Below are positions 41,718 through 50,515 of a stretch of DNA of 64,000 nt, piece by piece (position 1 is the stretch's first letter; every line of letters begins with the position of its first letter). Below the pieces are notes generated by a model, which worked only from the letters and a program-made list of their open reading frames with translations, was not told the DNA's origin and searched no databases. The stretch is taken from assembly GCA_946406195.1 (NCBI GenBank), contig CAMJJT010000003.1, forward strand, positions 1 to 64,000, in the 5' to 3' direction. The position numbers and the translations under genes were made by a program. Source of the DNA: an uncultured Bacteroidales bacterium. GTDB lineage: Bacteria > Bacteroidota > Bacteroidia > Bacteroidales > Paludibacteraceae.

Positions 41718-41737
41718 ATTTAAGTGTCATTTTTTTC
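41698..41737 (-). terminator. terminator of the CoA-transferase gene
   Basis: ATGACACT (41705-41712) pairs with AGTGTCAT (41723-41730), extended by A7/T7 flanks. Loop CGCAAATTTA carries the -33 TTG of mrp on the minus strand. Confidence 0.9.
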
Positions 41738-41765
41738 TGTATTTCTACGTAACAGTAATCTGTTT

Positions 41766-43262
41766 TTAACGCATATAGTTCTCCCACTTGGTGTTACGCA
41801 TGTCGCCGGACTTCATGAACTCCTCGTGCATAGCAAAAGCACAGGAGAGGTTATGCTGGGTCTGGCCGTGACGAGCGATCTTGAGGTAGTCGCGGAGCAT
41901 CTCGCGATACTCGGGAGCCACACAGTTATTGATGATCTCCTCGGCGCGCTGACGCGGACTCTTGCCACGCAGATCGGCTACACCTTGCTCGGTCACGATG
42001 ACTTTCACAGAGTGCTCGGAGTGATCGAGGTGCGTTACCATCGGTACGATGGACGAGATAGCGCCGTTCTTGGCGGTGGAAGCCGTCGTAAAGATAGAAA
42101 GGTACGCGTTGCGCGCGAAGTCGCCCGAACCGCCGATACCGTTCATCATCTTTGTGCCGCATACATGCGTCGAGTTGACATTGCCGTAGATATCTGCCTC
42201 GAGGGCGGTATTGATAGCGATGATGCCGAGACGACGCGCTACTTCCGGGCTGTTGGATGTCTCCTGCGGACGAAGTAACAACTTGTCGCGGTAGAAATCC
42301 AGATCAGCCAGTACTTCCGCCATCTTGCTCTCTACGAGACGCAAAGAACAGCCGGAAGCGAACTTACAATGACCGGCTTTAATCAGATCTACCACACTAT
42401 CCTGGATAACCTCGGAGTACATCTCAAACGGCGGGATATGCGGGTTCTTACCGAGCTCACCAAGTACGGCGTTGGCTACGTTCCCCACTCCACTCTGGAT
42501 CGGCAGGAAAGAAGCAGGAATACGTCCGGCTTTCATCTCTGCCTCCAGGAAAGCAGCTACGTTAGCACCTATCTTCGCAGTCGTCTCATCCACCGGTGTG
42601 AAAGCAGCAATCTCGTTCGGACGATTCGTCTTTACAACGGCAGCAATCTTAGCGGGATCGACCTTCAGATGGTCAGAGCCACAGCGGTCAGAGGGTTTGT
42701 AGATCGGTATCTCGCGGCGGCAAGGAGGATCAAGCGGCTCATAGAGATCGTGCATACCACGCATGGTAGCAGGGAACATCTCATTGAGTTCGACGATGAT
42801 CTTATCCGCCATGCGGCAGATGGTCGGCATGATTCCGACTCCTGCAGCAGGCACAATCGTACCGTCTTCGCCGACATACGAAGCCTCGATGATCGCCCAG
42901 TTGGGTTTCGGCAGGAAGCCATAACGCAGGTCTTGCGCCATGTGGCTCAAGTGCATATCGAAATAGTGCGTACCCTCGGCGTTGATCTCCTCACGCATGG
43001 ATTTATTCGACTGATACGGCGTACGGAACTCCACAGCGTGCGCGCGAGCCAAAGCACCATCACAACTGTCTCCCATCGACGCACCTGTCTCCAATCCCAC
43101 ACGGAAAGGAATTCCCTGCTCATGCAGTTTCTCTGCGCGCTGTGCGAGGGCAAAAGGAACGGCCTTGGGCACTCCGGTAGCCGTGAAGCCACCCATGCCC
43201 AAGACGTCACCATGTTGAATCAATTCAGCGGCTTGCTCCGCTGTCATGAAAGGAAGTGCCAT
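41766..43262 (-). CDS. acetyl-CoA hydrolase/transferase family protein (likely succinate/acetate CoA-transferase)
   Basis: 498 aa. N-terminal MGGFTATGVPKAVP, mid IGANVAAFLEAE, and catalytic-half motifs VCGTKMMNGIGGSGDFARNAYLS and VIVTEQGVADLRGKSP, where the Glu in TEQG forms the acyl-CoA intermediate in Cat1-type enzymes. It moves CoA between acyl groups, for example in making acetate, propionate or succinate as fermentation ends. Substrate not fixed by sequence. It sits 2 bp after fba. Confidence 0.88.
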   Translation of the reverse strand: MALPFMTAEQAAELIQHGDVLGMGGFTATGVPKAVPFALAQRAEKLHEQGIPFRVGLETGASMGDSCDGALARAHAVEFRTPYQSNKSMREEINAEGTHYFDMHLSHMAQDLRYGFLPKPNWAIIEASYVGEDGTIVPAAGVGIMPTICRMADKIIVELNEMFPATMRGMHDLYEPLDPPCRREIPIYKPSDRCGSDHLKVDPAKIAAVVKTNRPNEIAAFTPVDETTAKIGANVAAFLEAEMKAGRIPASFLPIQSGVGNVANAVLGELGKNPHIPPFEMYSEVIQDSVVDLIKAGHCKFASGCSLRLVESKMAEVLADLDFYRDKLLLRPQETSNSPEVARRLGIIAINTALEADIYGNVNSTHVCGTKMMNGIGGSGDFARNAYLSIFTTASTAKNGAISSIVPMVTHLDHSEHSVKVIVTEQGVADLRGKSPRQRAEEIINNCVAPEYREMLRDYLKIARHGQTQHNLSCAFAMHEEFMKSGDMRNTKWENYMR

Positions 43263-43264
43263 AA

Positions 43265-44266
43265 TTATTCAGCTTTGCCGTCAGAACCGAGGACGTTGAT
43301 GATCTTGTGCTTGTAGAGCTCCTCCATCAGGTCACGAGCCGGACCGCAGTACTTACGCGGATCGAACTCTCCCGGTTTCTCTGCAAATACCTTACGAACT
43401 GCTGCGGTGAAAGCCAGACGGCTATCGCTATCGATGTTGATCTTGCAAACAGCAGACTTGGCAGCCTTGCGGAGTTGCTCCTCAGGAATACCCACTGCGT
43501 CAGGCAGTTTGCCGCCGTATTGGTTGATCATATCGACATACTCCTGCGGAACAGAAGACGAGCCGTGGAGAACGATCGGGAAGCCCGGAAGTTGCTCCAT
43601 GATAGCGTCGAGAACGTCAAATGCCAATGGAGGAGGAACAAGACGACCGGTCTTCGGGTCACGAGTACACTGCTCCGGAGTGAACTTGTATGCTCCGTGG
43701 CTCGTACCGATGGAGATAGCCAAGCTGTCGCAACCAGTACGGGTAGCGAAATCAACTACCTCTTCCGGTTTGGTATAGTGGCTTACTTCCGAAGCAACCT
43801 CATCCTCAACACCTGCGAGCACGCCGAGCTCAGCCTCTACAGTTACATCGTACTGGTGAGCGTACTCAACTACTTTCTTGGTGAGGGCGATGTTCTCCTC
43901 ATAAGGCAGAGAAGAAGCGTCAATCATAACGCTGGAGAAACCGAAGTCCACACAGCTCTTGCAGAGTTCGAAGCTATCTCCGTGGTCGAGGTGCAAGCAG
44001 ATCTGCGGGTGCTCCCAACCGAGCTCTTTAGCGTATTCAACGGCGCCTTGAGCCATGTAACGAAGCAGCGTTTGGTTAGCGTAGTTACGCGCACCTTTCG
44101 ATACCTGAAGAATAACCGGGCTCTTAGTCTCAGCCGAAGCTTTGATGATAGCCTGGAGTTGCTCCATGTTGTTGAAGTTGAATGCAGGGATAGCATAGCC
44201 TCCCTTGATTGCCTTAGCAAACATCTCACGGGTGTTCACAAGGCCTAATTCTTTGTAAGATACCAT
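43265..44266 (-). CDS. fba: class II fructose-bisphosphate aldolase
   Basis: 333 aa zinc enzyme of glycolysis. Zinc His in CLHLDHGDSFELCKSC (about 92-107), MIDASSLPYEENI, LAISIGTSHGAYKF and LHGSSSVPQEY near the C-terminus. Length and motifs are those of the long class IIB type. Start ATG followed by MVSYKELGLVN. Confidence 0.95.
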   Translation of the reverse strand: MVSYKELGLVNTREMFAKAIKGGYAIPAFNFNNMEQLQAIIKASAETKSPVILQVSKGARNYANQTLLRYMAQGAVEYAKELGWEHPQICLHLDHGDSFELCKSCVDFGFSSVMIDASSLPYEENIALTKKVVEYAHQYDVTVEAELGVLAGVEDEVASEVSHYTKPEEVVDFATRTGCDSLAISIGTSHGAYKFTPEQCTRDPKTGRLVPPPLAFDVLDAIMEQLPGFPIVLHGSSSVPQEYVDMINQYGGKLPDAVGIPEEQLRKAAKSAVCKINIDSDSRLAFTAAVRKVFAEKPGEFDPRKYCGPARDLMEELYKHKIINVLGSDGKAE

Positions 44267-44335
44267 AGTTTTAAAAATGTTTTATTGTTGTTTAATAAAA
44301 TATCTAGTTGACCAGTGAACTAGCGGACTAGTACA

Positions 44336-45127
44336 CTAGTTTCTAAATTCTTTTGCATGATGCTCTCTAATCAGCACATGGTGGTTCGCGATTGGGTTGG
44401 TCATGAAATAGTTGCTCACCTCGGGCGTTGCCTGCACCCAAACCTGCGTGCGACATAGATGAGGTTCAAATTGGCAGCGCTCAAGTTCTACATCGACCGC
44501 TATCATCCGCTGCATGTCTCCGCTCATCTTGAGGAGCGTGTAATCGCCCGTAGGCAGATCGCCATGAATAGCGACACCGATACCTGACTCGAAATGCGTG
44601 GTGTATTCATGTTTCTCGGTCATCCCTAAAGGTAGCGTGCAATGCGCAAAGAGCATCTTTCCGTCCGCCTGCACACGTGCCGGATTGACTTGGAAGCATA
44701 ACTCACCCGTGATCCGTTTCACGATCATCATCGTCAGCAGCGTCGGTATATCTCCTTCGCAAGCCGCCGGAATACCCTCGTCGTTCAGTTTGGAGAGCGC
44801 GATACAGCCTGTGTTCTTCACCGTTTTCAGAAGGTCAAAACAGCGCAACGTCACGCCCTGCAGATCGTATTGCTCAACGATCTCTTTGAGACGATGATAG
44901 ATCGCCTCAGCGCCCTTCATTCCCGGATCCACCTCGCCCAACGAAGTAACCTGCTCAATCGGGATATCCACTATCTCGATATTCATCAGCTCCAACACAT
45001 CGGCATAGTTGACCGTTGAAGCGATCAGCCAATCCGAAGGCTTGCCTACCACACCCAAACGCAGTTTCTGAGCCTGGTATAGCACCTCATGAGACGGGGT
45101 GAATGTTAATAACGAATTACCTTGCAT
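44336..45127 (-). CDS. sugar-isomerase-like protein (FucI/AraA-related), short paralogue, 263 aa
   Basis: Paralogue of the adjacent 362-aa protein (45131-46219), sharing KLRLGVVGKPSDWLIAS, SLGEVDPGMKGAEAI, GCIALSKLNDEGIPAACEGDIPTLLTMM and EKHEYTTHFESGIGVAIHG. It lacks the first ~100 residues of the partner and starts with an unrelated MQGNSLLTFTPSHEV. The Glu/Asp in CEGDIP and the His in YTTHFESG match metal-ligand positions of fucose and arabinose isomerases. Possibly a subunit of a heteromer; reaction unknown. Confidence 0.7.
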   Translation of the reverse strand: MQGNSLLTFTPSHEVLYQAQKLRLGVVGKPSDWLIASTVNYADVLELMNIEIVDIPIEQVTSLGEVDPGMKGAEAIYHRLKEIVEQYDLQGVTLRCFDLLKTVKNTGCIALSKLNDEGIPAACEGDIPTLLTMMIVKRITGELCFQVNPARVQADGKMLFAHCTLPLGMTEKHEYTTHFESGIGVAIHGDLPTGDYTLLKMSGDMQRMIAVDVELERCQFEPHLCRTQVWVQATPEVSNYFMTNPIANHHVLIREHHAKEFRN

Positions 45128-45130
45128 TGC

Positions 45131-46219
45131 TTAGGGTCTCCAGAATTTAGCAGCATGGTGTCCTTTGATGAGCACATGGTGGTCGGACAGCGGCGACGAG
45201 AGCAGATACTGGCTCACGATCGGGGTCGATTGAATCCATATCTGCGTGCGGCACATGTTCTGCTCATATTGACAACGGGTCACTTGTACGTTTACCGCCA
45301 GAAGGCGTTTCATATCATGGCTGAGCTTAACCAGCGTATAAGGACCTGCCGGCACTTCGCCATGGATAGCTACACCTATACCCGACTCGAAATGAGTGGT
45401 GTACTCATGTTTCTGAGTCATACCGAGGGCAATCGTACATTTTGCCATCAGGATCTGTCCGTCTGATTGAATACGCGCAGGACTGCCCATCCATCCGGTC
45501 TCGCCGGTCAGTTTCTTGCAAACCATCATCGTCAGCAGGACAGGTATATCTGCCTCACAACCCGCAGGAATACCCTCGTCATTCAGCTTGGAAACGGCGA
45601 TACAACCGGTATTCTTACAGGTAGTAAACAGATCGAAACACCGTACTGTTATACCATCTAATTTATGTTTTGCCACCAACGAACGCAAGCGCTCATGGAT
45701 CGCCTCAGCGCCCTTCATGCCCGGATCTACTTCACCCAGAGACGACAACTCCTCAAACGGTATATCCACCAGCTCGCAGTTCATTTTCTCCAGCACCTCT
45801 TTATAATCCACCTGCGAAGCGATGAGCCAATCGGAGGGCTTGCCCACTACACCCAAACGCACTCTCTTATCATTATGCAACACTTTCTCCAGCGGGGTAC
45901 GAGTGAGCGATTCCGTCTCACTCAGTTCCGGAAAAACCGTGTCCTTGGGGTGTTGCATGATCTTTGCCAAACCATTACGCTGACGGATAAAACTGAGAAT
46001 CTCAAGAGAAGCAGGCAGAGAATTGCTGAAACCGCTTACCATCAAATAAATCGGACGCTTGAGGTCAATCTTCTTCTCCCGTACCAATTCAACGAAGTCC
46101 GCTTCGGTTCCACCCGACAGAACGGCTACTACTTGATTCTCTTCGATGAACGAATCAGATACCTTGAACGGCAAGCTTGACACCTCCGTGTGCAATTTGG
46201 AGCATAGTGTGTACAACAT
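45131..46219 (-). CDS. sugar-isomerase-like protein (FucI/AraA-related), long paralogue, 362 aa
   Basis: N-terminal alpha/beta domain (VAVLSGGTEADFVELV, IYLMVSGFSNSLPASLEIL), then the shared core RVRLGVVGKPSDWLIAS, EVDPGMKGAEAI, CEADIPVLLTMM and YTTHFESGIGVAIHGE. I read it as an L-fucose/arabinose-isomerase-fold protein from the E...D...H metal-site pattern. Three bases before the short paralogue, so made together. It is shorter than true FucI (about 590 aa), and the substrate is unclear. Confidence 0.72.
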   Translation of the reverse strand: MLYTLCSKLHTEVSSLPFKVSDSFIEENQVVAVLSGGTEADFVELVREKKIDLKRPIYLMVSGFSNSLPASLEILSFIRQRNGLAKIMQHPKDTVFPELSETESLTRTPLEKVLHNDKRVRLGVVGKPSDWLIASQVDYKEVLEKMNCELVDIPFEELSSLGEVDPGMKGAEAIHERLRSLVAKHKLDGITVRCFDLFTTCKNTGCIAVSKLNDEGIPAGCEADIPVLLTMMVCKKLTGETGWMGSPARIQSDGQILMAKCTIALGMTQKHEYTTHFESGIGVAIHGEVPAGPYTLVKLSHDMKRLLAVNVQVTRCQYEQNMCRTQIWIQSTPIVSQYLLSSPLSDHHVLIKGHHAAKFWRP

Positions 46220-46231
46220 AGGATTAAATGT

Positions 46232-46732
46232 TTAAGGGTTTATATTATGTTTCATTTTTTGCTTTTCTACCCGAAACGTGTAGTATTTCTGTCCCAAAAA
46301 ACTGATAATAACCGTAATGATGGTGATGAGCATCTTACTGGGCGTGGGATACCATCCCATATGCTCCACACATAGTTTCAATCCGAAATAATTGATCGCC
46401 AGATTGACAGCTACGATGAGGATGTACCGTCCTAATTGCCTTACCCCTTCCTTCTTCGTTCTTCCTCTATCAGTAAATGTTATATATTTCTGCAACGTAA
46501 AGCCGGTTAGCAGCGTAATCGGAAATACAATACAAAGCGTTGCGATATGAGGCGTAATTGATAATTGATAATTGATAATTGATAATTTAACAATCTCATG
46601 GCCTATGACGAAATTATAAAGCAGGAAATAGAGTACCCAATCAAAAACCATGTTTCCTCCGCCGCATATCGCATATCTCACCACCTGATTAGATCGCCAT
46701 AATTCTGCTATTTTTTTCGTCAGTTGAACCAT
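46232..46732 (-). CDS. GtrA-like small membrane protein, 166 aa
   Basis: Four helices in the GtrA arrangement: VVRYAICGGGNMVFDWVLYFLLYNF, then ITLLTGFTLQKYITF and a C-terminal pair. GtrA proteins help move lipid-linked sugars across the membrane. I choose the ATG at 46732 (MVQLTKKIAELW); a GTG at 46741 is an alternative. The loop after helix 2 (KLSIINYQLSI) is encoded by a 7-bp TTGATAA tandem repeat. 12 bp before the sugar-isomerase-like genes. Confidence 0.85.
   Translation of the reverse strand: MVQLTKKIAELWRSNQVVRYAICGGGNMVFDWVLYFLLYNFVIGHEIVKLSIINYQLSITPHIATLCIVFPITLLTGFTLQKYITFTDRGRTKKEGVRQLGRYILIVAVNLAINYFGLKLCVEHMGWYPTPSKMLITIITVIISFLGQKYYTFRVEKQKMKHNINP
46556..46584. repeat. 7-bp tandem repeat inside gtrA
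   Basis: AATTGAT repeated four times in the coding frame. Because 7 is not a multiple of 3, each copy is read in a different frame, giving IINYQLSI; any change by one copy would break the frame. Confidence 0.9.
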
Positions 46733-46751
46733 TTCGTACACCTTTGCGCTG

Positions 46752-46782
46752 CAAAGGTACTACATTTTTTTGATATATGCAA
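46752..46782 (-). promoter_or_regulatory. gtrA operon promoter
   Basis: Minus strand: TTG (46780-46782), 20 bp, TACCTTTG (46752-46759); -7 mirrored by GCAAAGGT. Leader is only about 15-20 bases. Confidence 0.85.
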
Positions 46783-46799
46783 ATATTTGGGGCATAAAT

Positions 46800-46830
46800 T
46801 TGCATATGTGCAAAAATTGTTGTAAATTTG
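46800..46830 (+). promoter_or_regulatory. promoter of the OM protein/winged-helix genes
   Basis: TTG (46800-46802), 20 bp, TAAATTTG (46823-46830), spacer ending AAAATTGTTG. Divergent from 46752-46782. Confidence 0.85.
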
Positions 46831-46848
46831 CAGCGGATTTTGAATCAT

Positions 46849-47751
46849 ATGCGGATACGGATACTGGTTATAGGTCTTCTTTGGGCGATAAGTTTGCAGG
46901 CAAATGTCCTGCCCGATAGCCTATGGACTTTTAAACACATCAATGAGCATCATCAATCCTCTGAGAACGAGATATGGTTGAGTGCCGACCGTCCCGGAGC
47001 AGGTACGGGTTCGGAAGTGCTGAACCGGGGTGTGATCCAATGGGAGACGGGGTTTGAGTGTTTACACACGATGGGTACTCACGTGCTGACGATGCCCACC
47101 ACGCTCTTCCGTTTCGGTTTGCATAAGCGGGTGGAGCTGCGCCTGGAGTACACCGGTGCGCTGATGGTTTTTGACCATCCGGATGATGATCCTCAATCGC
47201 CGGACGAGCATCTATACACCCCTATGCCGCTGGAGATAGGGACGAAGATCCTGCTATGTGACCATCGCGGCGGTTCATTGAATAAAGCCTGGATACCGCG
47301 TACCGCATTGCTGTGCAATATTGGACTTCCGATCACCACCTTGCAGGCGAGAGATCTGCCGATATCGGGATCGGTGGACTTGCTCTTTGAGAATGAGATA
47401 ACAGAATGGTTATCATTGGGTTATGATGTGGGCGTGCAATGGAATGAGTGGGCTCCTACGCCGGATATATTCGCCTCGCTGGGTATCAATTTTGAACCGA
47501 CGGACCACTTGGGATTATTTGTTGAGTCGTTCAATCTGTTCGATCCCGATGCCATAAATCTGATGACCGGAAATACCTATACGCACAGTCATATCAACCT
47601 GGATTTCGGTATCACGTATGCCGTTCACCCGCGCGTGCAACTGGATGCGTACGCGGGATTCAATATCTATAACTCCGAGCCGTTAACGTCCCATCCGCAG
47701 AATTATGCTTTCTTTGGTTTTGGCGTCACATGGCTCATTTGCAAACTATAA
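46849..47751 (+). CDS. transporter-like outer-membrane protein (MetA-pathway type), 300 aa
   Basis: Signal peptide MRIRILVIGLLWAISLQANVL. The phrase SADRPGAGTGSEVLNRGVIQWETGF is the N-terminal signature of the PF13557-like 'transporter' OM barrels (TDRP...G..Q.E.GF). Alternating beta strands continue to a terminal FGFGVTWLICKL. I choose the ATG at 46849. Function unknown. The next gene starts 3 bp later. Confidence 0.75.
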   Translation: MRIRILVIGLLWAISLQANVLPDSLWTFKHINEHHQSSENEIWLSADRPGAGTGSEVLNRGVIQWETGFECLHTMGTHVLTMPTTLFRFGLHKRVELRLEYTGALMVFDHPDDDPQSPDEHLYTPMPLEIGTKILLCDHRGGSLNKAWIPRTALLCNIGLPITTLQARDLPISGSVDLLFENEITEWLSLGYDVGVQWNEWAPTPDIFASLGINFEPTDHLGLFVESFNLFDPDAINLMTGNTYTHSHINLDFGITYAVHPRVQLDAYAGFNIYNSEPLTSHPQNYAFFGFGVTWLICKL

Positions 47752-47754
47752 TCA

Positions 47755-48354
47755 ATGTACATCACCATCATCGATACGATAGAGATTGACCGCGAGCAAC
47801 GCACAGTACGCAAGGACAGACAAGAGATCCATCTGACAGGGCTCGAATACGGCTTGTTGGATTATCTCGCCGCTCATGCGAACCGTATCTGCCCACGGGC
47901 AGAGATACGCGATCATGTATGGGGAACCCGTTTTCAGTACGACACCGGAACAGTGGATGTACACCTCAACGCACTGAGACGCAAACTCGGCTGGTCCGCC
48001 AAACAACCCATAGAGGCGATCCGAGGTATCGGATTCATACTGCATACAGCGCGTCCATCTGAAGAGGTCTCTCCGCTGTCAATCCTCATCTACGATTGGC
48101 TGCAAGCCCATCAGAACGAACTGAGTATAAAAGGGCTGAGTGCACATGTCCAACTCACGCCGTGGGTCAACACACTGACGATTCACCCTGACAGCCTAAG
48201 GAAGTGGTTGGATGCCTCCCTCGAAACGATATTACCCACTGCCCAGAAAGGCACATTATGTATTACCTCACATCTCAACATGCATCATTTCACCCTCTCT
48301 TTGGATATCAACGGCACCGCTACGGAGCTACGAATACCCGTTCACGGCGAATAA
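47755..48354 (+). CDS. OmpR-type winged-helix protein without a receiver domain, 199 aa
   Basis: N-terminal 95 residues are a complete OmpR/PhoB DNA-binding domain (IHLTGLEYGLLDYLAAHANRICPRAEI, then TVDVHLNALRRKLGW and IEAIRGIGFIL). No CheY-like receiver precedes it. The C-terminal ~90 residues (TLTIHPDSLRKWLDASLETILPTAQKGTL...) resemble a degenerate histidine-kinase ATPase domain rather than a sensor. It is thus an orphan transcription factor, co-transcribed with the OM protein. Confidence 0.75.
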   Translation: MYITIIDTIEIDREQRTVRKDRQEIHLTGLEYGLLDYLAAHANRICPRAEIRDHVWGTRFQYDTGTVDVHLNALRRKLGWSAKQPIEAIRGIGFILHTARPSEEVSPLSILIYDWLQAHQNELSIKGLSAHVQLTPWVNTLTIHPDSLRKWLDASLETILPTAQKGTLCITSHLNMHHFTLSLDINGTATELRIPVHGE

Positions 48355-48383
48355 AAATAAAAATAGAAAATGTTATACACATT

Positions 48384-49532
48384 ATGATAGGTAATTTTAA
48401 ATATCACAATCCAACGAAATTGTATTTCGGAGAAGAGTCCTTAAATTATCTCAAGGACGAGTTAGTTAACTTAGGCGAACGTGTGTTGCTCAATTACGGC
48501 AGTGGAAGCGTCAAACGCAACGGGCTATACGATGAAGTGGTCACTATCCTTCGTGAAGGCGGTAAGACTATCATTGAGAACCCGGGGGTAATGAGTAATC
48601 CGACACTCGATAAACTACACGAAGGAATCCGCATTGCGCGAGAGAACAAGGTGGATTGGATTCTGGCACTCGGCGGCGGAAGTGTATGCGATTACTCCAA
48701 AGGAGTAGCAGCCTCCACTTTCTTCGAGGGAGACTACTGGAAAACGTTCTGGTTAGAAGGCTGTCAACCCGCTGCAGAGCAACCAATTCCGCCCGTTGCA
48801 TGTATCCTTACGATGGCTGGTACCGGCTCCGAAATGAACGGCGGATGTGTCATTACCGATACCGCCAATAACTACAAGACAGGACATGTGTTTGACAGCC
48901 GTTTGATGCCGAAATTCTCGATTTTGAATCCGCGTTATACCATGACTGTGCCCATGGACCAAATGAAAGCCGGTATTTACGATATTATGAATCATATCTT
49001 TGAGCAATATTTCTCAGGCGAGGATGACAATACCTCCGATTATATTGCCGAAGGTCTGATGCGCGGACTGATTGTTGCTTCGCGGGAAGCCGTCAAAGAT
49101 CCGCAGAACTATGAAGCCCGTTCGAATATCATGTGGACCGCAACGTGGGCGTTGAACACACTCATCAAGTGCGGCAAAAAACAAGACTGGATGGTACACC
49201 AGATCGGTCACTCTATAGGGGCTTGGACTCATGCACCCCATGGTTATACCTTAGCTTCCATATCAATGGCGTACTATCAACGCGCAATGAAATACGGCAA
49301 ACCTAAGTTCGAACGCTTTGCGCAAAACGTATGGGGTGTTAATACCGCAGAAGAAGGTCTTGAAGCGCTCAGAAAATGGATGATTGAAATCGGTCTTCCT
49401 CTCACCATTAGTGAGTTAGGAGCTACTGAAGACATGATTGATAATATTGTTTCTACCACAAACATCTTCCCTGCCGGATACATGGATCTAAAACCGGAAG
49501 ATATTAAATCCATTTTGAAGGAAAGTTTGTAG
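48384..49532 (+). CDS. iron-containing alcohol dehydrogenase (butanol dehydrogenase-like)
   Basis: 382 aa. NAD(P) site LALGGGSVCDYSKGVA (about 92-107), metal ligands in MKAGIYDIMNHIFEQYF (Asp/His about 195-202) and HQIGHSIGAWTHAPHGYTLA (His about 263, 277). These are the group III ADH signatures of YqhD/BdhA, which reduce aldehydes to alcohols in fermentation. I choose the ATG at 48384 (MIGNFKYHNPTKLYFG). Confidence 0.9.
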   Translation: MIGNFKYHNPTKLYFGEESLNYLKDELVNLGERVLLNYGSGSVKRNGLYDEVVTILREGGKTIIENPGVMSNPTLDKLHEGIRIARENKVDWILALGGGSVCDYSKGVAASTFFEGDYWKTFWLEGCQPAAEQPIPPVACILTMAGTGSEMNGGCVITDTANNYKTGHVFDSRLMPKFSILNPRYTMTVPMDQMKAGIYDIMNHIFEQYFSGEDDNTSDYIAEGLMRGLIVASREAVKDPQNYEARSNIMWTATWALNTLIKCGKKQDWMVHQIGHSIGAWTHAPHGYTLASISMAYYQRAMKYGKPKFERFAQNVWGVNTAEEGLEALRKWMIEIGLPLTISELGATEDMIDNIVSTTNIFPAGYMDLKPEDIKSILKESL

Positions 49533-49581
49533 TAAAAATAGTATAAAATACATTTAAAAAGACGATTTTTTGGTAAAATAT

Positions 49582-49612
49582 TTGGTCAATTCAAAAAATT
49601 GTTGTACTTTTG
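49582..49612 (+). promoter_or_regulatory. ksgA promoter
   Basis: TTG (49582-49584), 20 bp, TACTTTTG (49605-49612), mirrored by GCAAAAG. Leader contains GTTTAC/GTAAAC hairpin. Confidence 0.85.
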
Positions 49613-49696
49613 CAGCCGCAAAAGGTTTACGATAACAACGTAAACTACTGAATTAACGAAAATTACAAACAATTATGGACGATTATCACCCTGCAA

Positions 49697-50515
49697 ATGC
49701 AACAAGTACATGCCAAAAAATTTCTTGGGCAGCACTTCTTAAAGGATCTGAGTATCGCCCAGAGAATTGCTGAAACCGCCTATAAGGGACAAAGTGACGA
49801 AGTACCAAGTACAAAGGAAAAAATACGCGTACTCGAAATAGGTCCCGGAATGGGTGTATTAACCCAGTATCTCCTCAAGAATTCCAATATCCAACTGACC
49901 GCGATCGAGATTGACCGCGAGTCAGTTGTGTATCTCAAAGAGTGGTATCCGGAGTTACACCTCATTGAGGGAGATTTTCTCAAATTAGATCTCAATATTA
50001 TCTATCCCGAAGGCGAGTTTAACGTCATCGGTAATTATCCATATAATATATCCAGCCAGATTTTCTTCAAAGTTTTGGAATACAAAGACCGTATTCCTGT
50101 ATGTTCGGGTATGATCCAAAAAGAAGTAGCCGAACGGCTTGCTTCTAAACCCGGAAAAAAAGCGTATGGTATATTGAGTGTATTATTACAAGCCTATTAC
50201 GATATAGAATATTTATTCACGGTGGACGAACATGTGTTCAATCCGCCGCCTAAAGTCAAGTCAGCTGTTATCCGTATGACCCGCAATAAACGAAGACAAC
50301 TCGACTGTGATGAAGAGCTCTTCAAAACAGTCGTTAAAACAGCCTTCAACCAGCGGCGAAAACAGATGCGCAATTCTCTTCAACAGCTGTTAGGAAAGGG
50401 TAATCCTGTCCTGGAAGAGAAAATATTTACAATGCGCCCCGAACAGCTGAGCGTAGAACAATTTGTTGAACTTACAAAACTGATTGAAAATGAGCGAAAT
50501 CAAGATATTCTATAA
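49697..50515 (+). CDS. ksgA: 16S rRNA dimethyladenosine transferase
   Basis: Dimethylates two adenines at the 3' end of 16S rRNA. AdoMet motif [33 protein letters not shown] (catalytic NLPY-type), and [11 protein letters not shown]. Between IAETA and VLEIG lies an extra [14 protein letters not shown] from a TACCAAGTACAAAGG-type repeat (49784-49818), about eight to ten residues longer than I expect for Bacteroidota RsmA. Overlaps the next gene by 26 bp. A short out-of-frame ORF (49675) overlaps the start. Confidence 0.94.
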   Translation: MQQVHAKKFLGQHFLKDLSIAQRIAETAYKGQSDEVPSTKEKIRVLEIGPGMGVLTQYLLKNSNIQLTAIEIDRESVVYLKEWYPELHLIEGDFLKLDLNIIYPEGEFNVIGNYPYNISSQIFFKVLEYKDRIPVCSGMIQKEVAERLASKPGKKAYGILSVLLQAYYDIEYLFTVDEHVFNPPPKVKSAVIRMTRNKRRQLDCDEELFKTVVKTAFNQRRKQMRNSLQQLLGKGNPVLEEKIFTMRPEQLSVEQFVELTKLIENERNQDIL

